Assembly (NCBI RefSeq): GCF_003425985.1
Contig: NZ_CP022985.1
Coordinates: forward strand, 2,145,501 to 2,209,500
DNA from: Mariniflexile sp. TRM1-10
Lineage (GTDB): Bacteria; Bacteroidota; Bacteroidia; Flavobacteriales; Flavobacteriaceae
Direction: 5' to 3'
DNA length: 64,000 bases
Position 1 is the stretch's first letter. Every line of letters begins with the position of its first letter. Made by a program: the position numbers and the translations under genes. The notes under the pieces are model-generated. The model was not told the origin of the DNA. It saw nothing but the letters and a program-made list of their open reading frames with translations, and searched no databases. Below, in pieces: positions 41,537 to 50,527 of the stretch.

Positions 41537-44278
41537 ATGGATAAATTTTCTTTTTTAAACGCAGCACATACATCGTATTTTGCCGATTTATATGATCAAT
41601 ATTTACAAAGTCCAGATTCAGTAGAACCGAGTTGGAGGGCCTTTTTTCAGGGGTATGATTTTGGTAGTGAAAATTATGGATTACAAAGTGAAAATATTGA
41701 AAGTGTTTCAACTCAAATGCCAGAATCTCTTCAAAAGGAGTTTCAAGTAGTAAAGCTTATTGATGGCTATAGAATGCGAGGACATTTGTTTACCAAAACA
41801 AATCCTGTACGCGAACGAAGAACTTATGAGCCATCATTGGCAATCGAAAATTTCGGACTTAGCACAAACGATTTAGATACCGTTTTTAGTGCAGGTGAGA
41901 TTTTAGGTATTGGTACTCAGACTTTACGGAAAATTTTAATTCATTTAGATAAAATTTATTGCAGCTCCATCGGGGTTGAATACATGTACTTGCGTAATCC
42001 AGAAGTTATTGGGTGGTGGCAAAGTCAATTGAATATTAATGATAACCAGCCTAATTTTAACGAAGATTCTAAAAAATATATTCTTTCTAAATTAAATCAA
42101 GCGGTTACTTTCGAGAATTTTTTACAGACCAAATATGTGGGTCAGAAACGATTTTCGTTAGAAGGTGGTGAGTCGCTTATCCCGGCATTAAGCAATACAT
42201 TGTATATTTCGGTTGAAAAATATGGCGTAAAAGAATGCGTATTAGGAATGGCACACCGTGGTCGTTTAAGCACTTTGGTTAATATTTTTAGAAAGCCAGT
42301 TCACGAACTTTTTAGCGAGTTTGATGGTAAAGATTTTGAGGAATTGGATTTTGATGGCGATGTTAAATACCATTTAGGTTTAACACTCGATAAAACGTAC
42401 CAAAACGGGAAAACCATTAAGATGAATTTGGTGCCAAATCCTTCGCATTTAGAAACTGTTGCTTCTGTTGCCGAAGGTATTACACGTGCTAAAATTGATG
42501 CCGATTATAATGGTGATGACTCTAAAATATTACCAATAATTATACATGGAGATGCCGCTATTGCAGGTCAAGGTATTGTGTATGAGGTGGCGCAAATGAG
42601 CCAACTAAATGGTTACAAAACCGGAGGAACACTTCATATTGTGGTAAATAACCAAATTGGGTTTACTACCAACTATTTAGATGCACGTTCTAGTACGTAT
42701 TGTACAGATGTTGCTAAAGTAACATTATCTCCAGTATTGCATGTGAATGCAGACGATGCCGAAGCCGTAGTACATGCAGTGGAATTAGCATTGGCATACA
42801 GAATGCGATATAAAAAAGATGTGTATATTGATTTATTAGGTTATAGAAAATACGGGCACAATGAAGGTGACGAGCCCCGTTTTACACAACCAAAATTATA
42901 TAAAGAAATAGCTAAACACGATAATCCATTTAAAATATATTCTGATAAGTTAATTGCTGAAAAAACAATTGACCAAGCATATACCGATGGTATTGTAGAG
43001 GAATTTAAAAATGTTTTAGAAACAGCTTACGATAAATCTAAAGATGAAAAATCTTCTAAGGTTAGAGAGTTTATGATTGAACGATGGAACGGTTTTAGTC
43101 GTAAAGGTTTAGAAGCTATACTTAAACCTGAAAACACATCGTATCCAAAAGATAATTTAGAAGGCATTGCTAAGGTAGTGTCAACCGTTCCAGAGGGTGT
43201 GAAGTTTGTTCGCAAAGCAGAGCGGATTTTAGAAGGTAGAGCCTCCATGGTTTTTGAAACTGATACCCTAGATTGGGGAATGGCTGAAACACTAGCTTAT
43301 GGAACTTTACTAGAAGAAGGTTATAATATTCGTATTTCTGGACAAGATGTAGAACGTGGTACATTCAGCCATCGTCATGCTATTTTACGTGATGAAATTT
43401 CTGAAGACCGTATAAATTTACTAAATACAAACCCAAAAAATAAAGGTAAAATGGATATCTATAACTCCTTTTTATCTGAATATGGCGTACTTGGTTTTGA
43501 TTATGGTTATGCCATGGCAAACCCAAATACATTAACCATTTGGGAAGCCCAGTTTGGTGATTTTAGTAATGGCGCTCAAATTATTTTCGACCAGTATTTA
43601 TCGGCTGCTGAAGATAAATGGAAAGCTCAAAATGGTATTGTGGTATTATTGCCTCATGGCTACGAAGGTCAAGGTTCTGAGCACTCATCTGCAAGAATGG
43701 AGCGTTATTTACAATTATGTGCTGATGATAATATGATTGTAGCCGATTGTACAACGCCAGCTAACTTTTACCATTTATTGCGTCGTCAAATGAAATGGGA
43801 TTTTAGAAAACCTTTAATTGTATTTACACCAAAAAGTTTATTACGTCATCCAAAAGCGGTTTCATCATTAAATGAATTAGCAACTGGAGAATTCCGAGAA
43901 GTTATAGACGATACTTTAAATCCAGAGCAAGTTACTAAACTTGTTTTCTGTACAGGTAAATTCTATTACGATTTATTGGCACAACGTGAAAAATTAGAGA
44001 ATAATAGTATCGCTTTAGTTCGAATTGAACAATTGTTTCCACTTCACGAAGACAAGATAAAACAAGTAATTGCGAAGTATCCTAATGCGAAAAATTATGT
44101 TTGGGCGCAGGAAGAACCTAAGAACATGGGTGCTTGGAGTCATGTGGTACAACGCTTGGATTTTGTTAAACTAGAAGTTATGTCAAGACCATACAGTTCT
44201 GTTCCTGCACCAGGTTCTAGTACAAGAGACAAGAGAAGACAACAAAGAGTTATTGACCAAGTATTTGATATAGTATAA
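41537..44278 (+). CDS. sucA: 2-oxoglutarate dehydrogenase E1 component
   Basis: 913 residues, normal length. TCA-cycle enzyme that decarboxylates 2-oxoglutarate with ThDP and acetylates E2 with succinyl. The N-terminal domain SFLNAAHTSYFADLYDQYLQ and the dehydrogenase core (GMAHRGRLSTLVN, GDAAIAGQGIVYEVAQMS, NNQIGFTT) are clear. The transketolase-like half (GQDVERGTFSHRHA, LPHGYEGQGSEHSSARMER) follows. The E2 gene follows after 47 bases. Confidence 0.97.
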   Translation: MDKFSFLNAAHTSYFADLYDQYLQSPDSVEPSWRAFFQGYDFGSENYGLQSENIESVSTQMPESLQKEFQVVKLIDGYRMRGHLFTKTNPVRERRTYEPSLAIENFGLSTNDLDTVFSAGEILGIGTQTLRKILIHLDKIYCSSIGVEYMYLRNPEVIGWWQSQLNINDNQPNFNEDSKKYILSKLNQAVTFENFLQTKYVGQKRFSLEGGESLIPALSNTLYISVEKYGVKECVLGMAHRGRLSTLVNIFRKPVHELFSEFDGKDFEELDFDGDVKYHLGLTLDKTYQNGKTIKMNLVPNPSHLETVASVAEGITRAKIDADYNGDDSKILPIIIHGDAAIAGQGIVYEVAQMSQLNGYKTGGTLHIVVNNQIGFTTNYLDARSSTYCTDVAKVTLSPVLHVNADDAEAVVHAVELALAYRMRYKKDVYIDLLGYRKYGHNEGDEPRFTQPKLYKEIAKHDNPFKIYSDKLIAEKTIDQAYTDGIVEEFKNVLETAYDKSKDEKSSKVREFMIERWNGFSRKGLEAILKPENTSYPKDNLEGIAKVVSTVPEGVKFVRKAERILEGRASMVFETDTLDWGMAETLAYGTLLEEGYNIRISGQDVERGTFSHRHAILRDEISEDRINLLNTNPKNKGKMDIYNSFLSEYGVLGFDYGYAMANPNTLTIWEAQFGDFSNGAQIIFDQYLSAAEDKWKAQNGIVVLLPHGYEGQGSEHSSARMERYLQLCADDNMIVADCTTPANFYHLLRRQMKWDFRKPLIVFTPKSLLRHPKAVSSLNELATGEFREVIDDTLNPEQVTKLVFCTGKFYYDLLAQREKLENNSIALVRIEQLFPLHEDKIKQVIAKYPNAKNYVWAQEEPKNMGAWSHVVQRLDFVKLEVMSRPYSSVPAPGSSTRDKRRQQRVIDQVFDIV

Positions 44279-44325
44279 CATATAAGTTGAGTTGAAAAAC
44301 TCGTAAAACATTTAAAATAAGAAGA

Positions 44326-45540
44326 ATGATTTTAGAAATGAAAGTGCCTTCACCAGGCGAGTCTATAAAAGAAGTTGAAATAGCAACTTGGTTAGTTCAA
44401 GACGGCGATTATGTTGAAAAAGATCAAGCTATTGCTGAAGTGGACAGTGATAAAGCAACATTGGAACTTCCAGCAGAAGCAAGTGGTATCATTACCCTTA
44501 AAGCAGAAGAAGGTGATGCCGTGGCTGTAGGTGCTGTAGTATGCTTAATTGATACTAGCGCAGCAAAACCAGAAGGTGGAGCAGAAGCACCAAAACAAGA
44601 AAAGAAAGAAGAAGCTCCAAAAGCTGAGGCTCCTAAACCAGCCGCAGTAGAAACAAAAACATACGCAACAGGAACAGCAAGTCCTGCAGCTAAAAAGATT
44701 TTAGCCGAGAAAGGTATGGAAGCTTCATCAATTTCAGGAACAGGAAAAGATGGACGTGTAACCAAAGAAGATGCTATAAGTGCTGTCCCATCTATGGGAA
44801 CACCAACAGGTGGTAGCCGTGGTGCTTCAAGAAGTAAAATGTCTATGTTGCGTCGTAAAGTTGCAGAGCGTTTAGTGGAAGCTAAAAATACGACGGCGAT
44901 GCTTACGACTTTTAATGAAGTTGATATGTCCCCAATTTTCGCTTTGCGTGATGAATATAAAGAAGTATTTAAAACAAAACATGGCGTTGGTTTAGGGTTT
45001 ATGAGTTTCTTCACACTTGCTGTTGTAAGAGCATTAAAAATGTATCCTGCTGTAAACTCTATGATTGATGGAAACGAAATGGTTTCTTATGATTTTTATG
45101 ATATTAGTATTGCGGTTTCAGGACCAAAAGGATTAATGGTTCCAGTAATTCGTAATGCTGAAAATTTAAGTTTTAGAGGCGTTGAATCTGAAGTTAAACG
45201 ATTAGCGCTTCGTGCAAGAGATGGCCAAATTACTATTGATGAAATGACCGGAGGAACATTCACTATTACCAATGGAGGTGTTTTTGGTAGTATGCTATCG
45301 ACTCCAATTATTAACCCTCCTCAAAGTGGTATTTTAGGAATGCACAACATCGTAGAACGTCCAGTTGCCATTAATGGTAAGGTTGAAATACGCCCTATTA
45401 TGTATGTCGCATTATCTTATGACCATAGAATCATTGATGGAAAAGAAAGTGTTGGCTTTTTAGTAGCTGTAAAAGAAGCTTTAGAAAACCCTACAGAGCT
45501 GTTAATGAATAATGATGTGAAAAAAGCTTTAGAACTTTAA
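44326..45540 (+). CDS. sucB: 2-oxoglutarate dehydrogenase E2 (dihydrolipoyl succinyltransferase)
   Basis: 404 residues. An N-terminal lipoyl domain with the lipoylated lysine in [11 protein letters not shown] (about Lys43) is followed by an Ala/Pro/Glu/Lys linker. A subunit-binding domain ([25 protein letters not shown]) and the catalytic domain come next, ending with the active-site motif [14 protein letters not shown]. It is the second gene of the sucAB operon; a terminator follows. Confidence 0.96.
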   Translation: MILEMKVPSPGESIKEVEIATWLVQDGDYVEKDQAIAEVDSDKATLELPAEASGIITLKAEEGDAVAVGAVVCLIDTSAAKPEGGAEAPKQEKKEEAPKAEAPKPAAVETKTYATGTASPAAKKILAEKGMEASSISGTGKDGRVTKEDAISAVPSMGTPTGGSRGASRSKMSMLRRKVAERLVEAKNTTAMLTTFNEVDMSPIFALRDEYKEVFKTKHGVGLGFMSFFTLAVVRALKMYPAVNSMIDGNEMVSYDFYDISIAVSGPKGLMVPVIRNAENLSFRGVESEVKRLALRARDGQITIDEMTGGTFTITNGGVFGSMLSTPIINPPQSGILGMHNIVERPVAINGKVEIRPIMYVALSYDHRIIDGKESVGFLVAVKEALENPTELLMNNDVKKALEL

Positions 45541-45561
45541 TAGAGTAGGCTTAATTAAATA

Positions 45562-45608
45562 AAAAAGTGCTAACAACGTTTTTTAATGTGTTAGCACTTT
45601 TTGTTTTT
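45562..45608. terminator. bidirectional terminator after sucB
   Basis: AAAAAGTGCTAACA and TGTTAGCACTTTTT make a 14-bp stem around ACGTTTTTTAATG. T-runs on both strands also serve the small gene converging from the right. Confidence 0.8.
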
Positions 45609-45718
45609 TAAAAAGCGACCCCTATACAATAAACAATGTTTATGGTTATTACAATAACAACTAACATAACTAATCCAATTATAAAATATTTATCTAGATA
45701 ACTATTATCTTTTCCCAT
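45608..45718 (-). CDS. 36-residue single-TM membrane peptide
   Basis: ATG at 45716-45718 and stop at 45608-45610. MGKDNSYLDK is followed by one strongly hydrophobic segment (FIIGLVMLVVIVITINIVY). The frame ends on the arm of the sucB terminator. No family known. A second tiny TM frame occurs at 52558-52647, on the other side of the CHAT/response-regulator neighbourhood. Confidence 0.45.
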   Translation of the reverse strand: MGKDNSYLDKYFIIGLVMLVVIVITINIVYCIGVAF

Positions 45719-45847
45719 GGTTTTACTTTTTGGATATTTGAATAACATTAATAAACTCTCTACGCTAAAGCGCGTAGAGAATTTATATAGATCATCCCTT
45801 AAATGATTAATTAATAGCGGTGTAAAGGTATATTTTGAGTAAGTAAA
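45719..45847. other. short gap with one imperfect hairpin
   Basis: CTCTACGC-taaa-GCGTAGAG (about 45757-45776) is a perfect 8-bp stem just upstream of the small membrane gene, followed on the minus strand by TTTATTAATG. No coding potential. Confidence 0.5.
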
Positions 45848-46826
45848 AAAAAATACGCACTTCTACGTATTTTTTGTTTAAGATTGACTGATAGAAAACA
45901 AAGAAGGCTCTAAACATGATGTCTAAAGCCTCCAATAATTCTCCTATAAGAACAGATTAATAGCACTGTAAAAGTAATGTGTGTGATTGATAAAAAAAAT
46001 ACGCACTTCTACGTATTTTTTTAAATCATTGTGGCCCGATAAAACTTTTACAATTCACTGCAAACACAGTGATAATGACTTTTAAAGAGATTAATTGATT
46101 TGTAGGCTTGTTTTTTTTTGCAATAATAAGTTACTTAGCGATTATAAAAACAGAAAAGTAAATCAATTTGTTATCATTTAGTCTTCTATTGTCTATATAA
46201 TCTATAGTCTATATTCTCTTGTCTATTTTCTTTATTCTATTTTCTTTTAGAAAAGCGGTCTTGAATCTTGGATCTTGAATCTTTTTAATACCATTTCAAA
46301 AATCAAACGGTATAAGATTGATAAAAACAAAGAAGGCTCTAAACATGACGTCTAAAGCCTTCAATAATTCTCCCTAAGAACTTATTATTAATACTGTAAA
46401 GATAATATGCGTAATTGATGAAAAAAATACGCACTTCTACTTATTTTTTATTAAATCATTGTGGTCCGATAAAACTTTTGCAATTCACTGCAAACACAGT
46501 GATAATGGCTTTTAAAGAGATTATTGATTTGTGGGCTTGTTTTTTGTGATAATAAGTTACTTAACGATTATAAAAGCAGGGAAGTAAATCAATTTGTTAT
46601 CATTTAGCCTGTCTCTTGTCTATTTTCTTTTAGCAAAGCGGTCTTGAATCTTGAATCTTTTTTAATGCCATTTCAAAAATTAAACAGCATAAAATTGATA
46701 GAAACAAAGAAAGCTTTAAACATGACGTTTAAAGCCTTCAATAATTCTCCCTAAAAACTGATTAATAGCTCTGTAAAAGTAATGTGTGTAATTGATAAAA
46801 AAAATACGCACTTCTACGTATTTTTT
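45848..46826. repeat. large tandem repeats with four copies of a TACG...CGTA hairpin
   Basis: Two near-full units (about 45880-46313 and 46314-46689) and a third partial (46690-46826) share more than 80 percent sequence. Each carries AAAAAATACG-cacttcta-CGTATTTTTT hairpins (45848-45875, 45994-46021, 46422-46449 with one change, 46799-46826). They also share a CACTG...CAGTG hairpin and an element GGCTTTAGACRTCATGTTTAGAGCC. That last element pairs fully as minus-strand RNA (two G-U wobbles in units 1 and 2, perfect in unit 3). The last hairpin ends at the stop of the response regulator gene. Confidence 0.85.
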
Positions 46827-47454
46827 AAAGATGCTGCTTGTTAAGGTTGGCCCAAATTGAAAGAGATGTTGGCTTATTGTCTAAACCTAATTTATTAACA
46901 ATATTGCTTCGGTGTTTATCAACTGTGCGAACCGATATGGAAAGTTCTTCGGCTACATCAAGACTTGTTTTATTTTCGGAAATAAGTTTTACAATTTTCA
47001 ATTCAGCCTTGGTAAGTAACTCTAATTTTGCTGGTTTATTATTTGAATTAGGATTTAAATACGAAGCTATCTCACTACTAAAATAAGCTTTATTGTTTAC
47101 AACATGCTCTATACACGTTTCAATTTCTTCAACAGCAAATTCTTTTAAAATATAGCCATACACATTAAATTCCATAGCTTTATCATATAATTCTTCTTCT
47201 TTATCAAAAGTGATAAGAATAACTTTTGTTGAAAGATTATTTTTTTTACAAGCTTCGGCAATTTCTAAACCTGTTTGGTGGGGCATTCTAATATCAAGAA
47301 TGGCAATTTCTGGCTTGAGCTTTACAATAAGATTGTAAGCGGTATTACCATCTTGCGCACTTCCAACAATGTTAAAGCCTTTAGCGGTCAAAAAATCGGT
47401 AAGACCGCGAAGCATCAACGGATGATCGTCTGCAATTACAATTGAAGTGTTCAT
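46825..47454 (-). CDS. NarL/FixJ-type (LuxR) response regulator
   Basis: 209 residues. A receiver domain (1-120) with phosphoacceptor Asp in AILDIRMPHQTGLE and a conserved Lys in YGYILKEFA precedes a LuxR-type HTH (LTKAELKIVKLISENKTSLD, SVRTVDKHRSNIVNKL). No histidine kinase is adjacent, so the kinase is elsewhere or replaced. It is downstream of the aspartic protease and CHAT genes in the same direction with 46 bases between, so it may belong to that operon. Confidence 0.92.
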   Translation of the reverse strand: MNTSIVIADDHPLMLRGLTDFLTAKGFNIVGSAQDGNTAYNLIVKLKPEIAILDIRMPHQTGLEIAEACKKNNLSTKVILITFDKEEELYDKAMEFNVYGYILKEFAVEEIETCIEHVVNNKAYFSSEIASYLNPNSNNKPAKLELLTKAELKIVKLISENKTSLDVAEELSISVRTVDKHRSNIVNKLGLDNKPTSLSIWANLNKQHL

Positions 47455-47500
47455 TAGAGGGAGTTAAATGCTATTAATTTATGGTATAAATATAAGGATA

Positions 47501-47944
47501 TTAAAGTTTTAAGTACAGATATTTCTTCTCATAGTCTATCACAGCATTCGATTTTTTTAAAATATCGGCACCAATAATGCCATCAACAGGTTTTGATTTA
47601 TGATTTATGAGCGCCGTATTTACATGGGTAAGATTAAATAAAACCAAAATAACTTTATTTGTTTCCCATTTGCCGATTTTAACTTTGTTTTTTTTGGACA
47701 TTTTAGTTTCCATATTACTGGCACCAGCTCCAGCTGCCAAAATATTGGAATCTTTTACTTTTAAATTAAAATGATCTACTGCTTCAAAACCAACACACGA
47801 ATTTGAGGCGCCAGTATCCAATATAAAACGTCCTTTAACGCCATTTAAAGTCGCTTTAATTTCGAAGTGATTGGTTTTGGTAAGGCGTAACTTTACCCTA
47901 ATATAGCCTTTGTTAAGAAGAAATTCTTCTAGTGTTTCTGTCAT
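47501..47944 (-). CDS. retropepsin-like aspartic protease
   Basis: 147 residues, one lobe of a pepsin-type fold. The catalytic motif is ILDTGASNSCVG with Asp43, and the conserved hydrophobic-Gly pair is DGIIGADILKK. One copy of the lobe means the active enzyme is a homodimer. No signal peptide. The start overlaps the CHAT gene end by 32 bases, so expression is coupled. Substrates are unknown; the neighbouring CHAT protein and the regulator are candidates. Confidence 0.86.
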   Translation of the reverse strand: MTETLEEFLLNKGYIRVKLRLTKTNHFEIKATLNGVKGRFILDTGASNSCVGFEAVDHFNLKVKDSNILAAGAGASNMETKMSKKNKVKIGKWETNKVILVLFNLTHVNTALINHKSKPVDGIIGADILKKSNAVIDYEKKYLYLKL

Positions 47945-50498
47945 GTTTTTTAAATTTCAAAATTAAAAGTAACACAATGCTTGCTATAAATATGCTAAAA
48001 ATTATATAAAATGTGGTGTTGTCTGATTTTGCTGGCTCAAGTGTTCCGTAATAGACAAAAGCACTCCAGTAATAAGGTGATTTTTTTGCATTGCTAATGG
48101 CTTCATTTTCTAAGTAGTCTATTTTTGATTGGTGATTAGCTAAATATGCCGATTCCGATGTATTGTAATTTTCATAAAAAGATTGCATGATTTGAGAGGT
48201 CGATAAATCATTAATTTGCCAAAGTGAAAACAGTAAGTTTTCTGCACCCGCATATTGAAATCCTCTAGCAATACTCATAGCGCCTTCGCCTTTATAGAGT
48301 TTGCCTATACCCGTTTCGCAGGCACTTAAAACCACTAAATCGGGCTTTAAGTCTAAACTGTATAATTCGTTCAAAATTATTACGTCGTCATAACACGAAA
48401 TGTTAGCAGGGTTTATAAAATCGCCACTACTGGCATGGGTAGATAAATGTAGAATACCATATTTAGAAGCATTTTTAAGAAAGTTGGTTTTTGAAGCTTT
48501 GGAATTCATGAAAATATCTGAATTCATTTTTTCTTTAATGACTTCTGCTTCATCAATAGAGTAAGTAAGCTTTTGATTGGTGTTTTCAAACACAGGAAAA
48601 AAACCAAGCAGGTCTTTGTTTTTATGTTCTTGATTTTTGGTTAAATAAAGTGTTGCACTCGAATTATAAATAATATGTTGACTTTTAATTATAAAAGGCA
48701 TTTTTGAGAATGATGTGGTGGTGGTTTTAGAAGTAAGTAGCGCTTCGAATGGTATAAAATTTAATAATCCATCGGGAATTATCACCACATTTTTATAGGG
48801 AGAAAGCTTATTAAAGTTTAGTAATTTAAAGATAGTAAAAGCTTGATTGGTGTAGTTGTTTATATCGTTATTTATTATGGAAGCACTATTAAATAAATGA
48901 ATAAAGCTTACGATTCTTTTTTTGATTTCTTCGGTTAGTTGAATGCCTTCAATGGCGATGTCTTTTTCTGAAATCACGAATTGGTATAAGGTGTTTTTTC
49001 CGAAGAAGTATGCAACCAAAACAGCTTTATCCTTTGCTAATTTGCTTTGAAAACTTTCTAAAGTATATGATTTGTTGCTTTCTGGATACTTTTTTGAAAT
49101 GGCTGTTTTTAATGTTTTTAATTGAAGGCTAATAGCACTTAATTTTTCACTTAAATGGTTTACAGCTGAAGCTTTATTGGCACCAAGTTGTTCTTTTATT
49201 AATAGGCCAGTATAATATTCTTGGGTTTTTAGAAGATGAAGTTCCTTAGCTAGTAAACTGTCGTTAGGAAACTGTTGCAAGCGTATTTTTTTTAGGTTCA
49301 GATCCTTTATAATCGAAGCTTTATTGTTTTCTGAATATTGAAAGGCTTCAAACAAAAGTGATTTTTTTTTGGTTTGTTTATAGATGTTATAAAGAATATC
49401 GATGCAGAGCTCACTCCTAATTCGGTTCGAGGCTTCGTTAAAAATTTTGGTTTCTTGCGACGTCCAGTTTTCTTGTAATAAATCAGAAACATAAAAACTT
49501 AAATCGTAACTTTTTAATGCTTTCCTGGGATTGTTTTGAATAGTAGCATACAAGTCGAAAATATCTATAAATGTATTTTCTGGGTACAAATCTTTTTTGT
49601 TGGGCAACCCTTTTTCATTAAAATTTGGCAACAATATTTTGATGGCCTGTTGCAAACTCTTTAAAGCTTCATTTGGCTGTTCAAGTAAATAGTGCAATTG
49701 CGCTTCTTCAACATAAAACTTCGCCAGATCTCTTGCAGGTAAATTTATTTCAGAAAGATATTCCTTTGCTTTGTTGAACGCATTTAAAGCTTCTGGGTAA
49801 TTGTCTTTTTGAAGTTCTATTATATAATCGTTCTTATATTTTTCAAAGTTTAAGAAAGTTGAAGCGTTATTTAATAGTGAAGCGGCTTCGTAATTATTTA
49901 AAGCCGCTAAACTATTCGTTTTTATATTTTGAAGCAATGCTTTTTGATGGCTGTTTATATTAGGAAATTTAAGAGCATCATTAACAATTTTTAATACCGT
50001 TTCGTGCTTATCAAGGGTTCGGTATAGGATGGCTAAATTGATAGCACCGCTAATTTGATGCTTGGTATTTTTATTTTTTTCAGCTAAAAAAATGTATTGG
50101 TTTATGGTACTAACTGCGTTGGTGTAATCGCCAGTTTTGGTATATAAATTACCCAAAGGTTTTAAGCAACTTTCAATGATGTCAAAATCTGAAAGTTTTG
50201 AAAGCTCGTTGTTGTTGAATCGTTTTAGGGCATCTTCATACGTGGCAAGGGCTTCTTTTAATTTGGAATGCTCATCTAAATAATAACCTTTGTGGCACTG
50301 TAAAAAAACGAGTGCTAATTGCTCGTCTTTAGTTTTTACATGAGTTTTAAATGAAGATTCTTGCTGATTTAAAAGTTTTAATGACGCATCATTTTTATTG
50401 CTAATAAATGTTTCGACAGCAGTATAAATGGCTTCTTCCAAATTTTGTGAAAAAGAGATTCCAGAGATTAAAAAGAATAGAAAAAATATTTTTTTCAT
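47913..50498 (-). CDS. TPR and CHAT (caspase-like) peptidase domain protein
   Basis: 861 residues from ATG 50498 (an upstream in-frame ATG overlaps the neighbouring gene). The signal peptide MKKIFFLFFLISGISFSQ exports it. About ten TPR repeats fill residues 30-420 (for example NYTNAVSTINQY, LGNLYTKTGD). A CHAT domain follows (about 550-800) with catalytic His in GILHLSTHASSGD and Cys in LVVLSACETGIGKL. A C-terminal TM (FYIIFSIFIASIVLLLIL) anchors it, so the protease faces the periplasm. It overlaps the aspartic-protease gene. Confidence 0.92.
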   Translation of the reverse strand: MKKIFFLFFLISGISFSQNLEEAIYTAVETFISNKNDASLKLLNQQESSFKTHVKTKDEQLALVFLQCHKGYYLDEHSKLKEALATYEDALKRFNNNELSKLSDFDIIESCLKPLGNLYTKTGDYTNAVSTINQYIFLAEKNKNTKHQISGAINLAILYRTLDKHETVLKIVNDALKFPNINSHQKALLQNIKTNSLAALNNYEAASLLNNASTFLNFEKYKNDYIIELQKDNYPEALNAFNKAKEYLSEINLPARDLAKFYVEEAQLHYLLEQPNEALKSLQQAIKILLPNFNEKGLPNKKDLYPENTFIDIFDLYATIQNNPRKALKSYDLSFYVSDLLQENWTSQETKIFNEASNRIRSELCIDILYNIYKQTKKKSLLFEAFQYSENNKASIIKDLNLKKIRLQQFPNDSLLAKELHLLKTQEYYTGLLIKEQLGANKASAVNHLSEKLSAISLQLKTLKTAISKKYPESNKSYTLESFQSKLAKDKAVLVAYFFGKNTLYQFVISEKDIAIEGIQLTEEIKKRIVSFIHLFNSASIINNDINNYTNQAFTIFKLLNFNKLSPYKNVVIIPDGLLNFIPFEALLTSKTTTTSFSKMPFIIKSQHIIYNSSATLYLTKNQEHKNKDLLGFFPVFENTNQKLTYSIDEAEVIKEKMNSDIFMNSKASKTNFLKNASKYGILHLSTHASSGDFINPANISCYDDVIILNELYSLDLKPDLVVLSACETGIGKLYKGEGAMSIARGFQYAGAENLLFSLWQINDLSTSQIMQSFYENYNTSESAYLANHQSKIDYLENEAISNAKKSPYYWSAFVYYGTLEPAKSDNTTFYIIFSIFIASIVLLLILKFKKHDRNTRRISS

Positions 50499-50527
50499 TT
50501 GAGTGAGATACCAAAAGAGCCTTAGGC

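Noticed and set aside
45896..46790. Short plus-strand frames (ATG-[A/T]TG-TCTAAAGCC..., 10-14 codons) in the tandem repeats
   Set aside because: They differ in length between copies and the structure-preserving changes favour RNA on the other strand.
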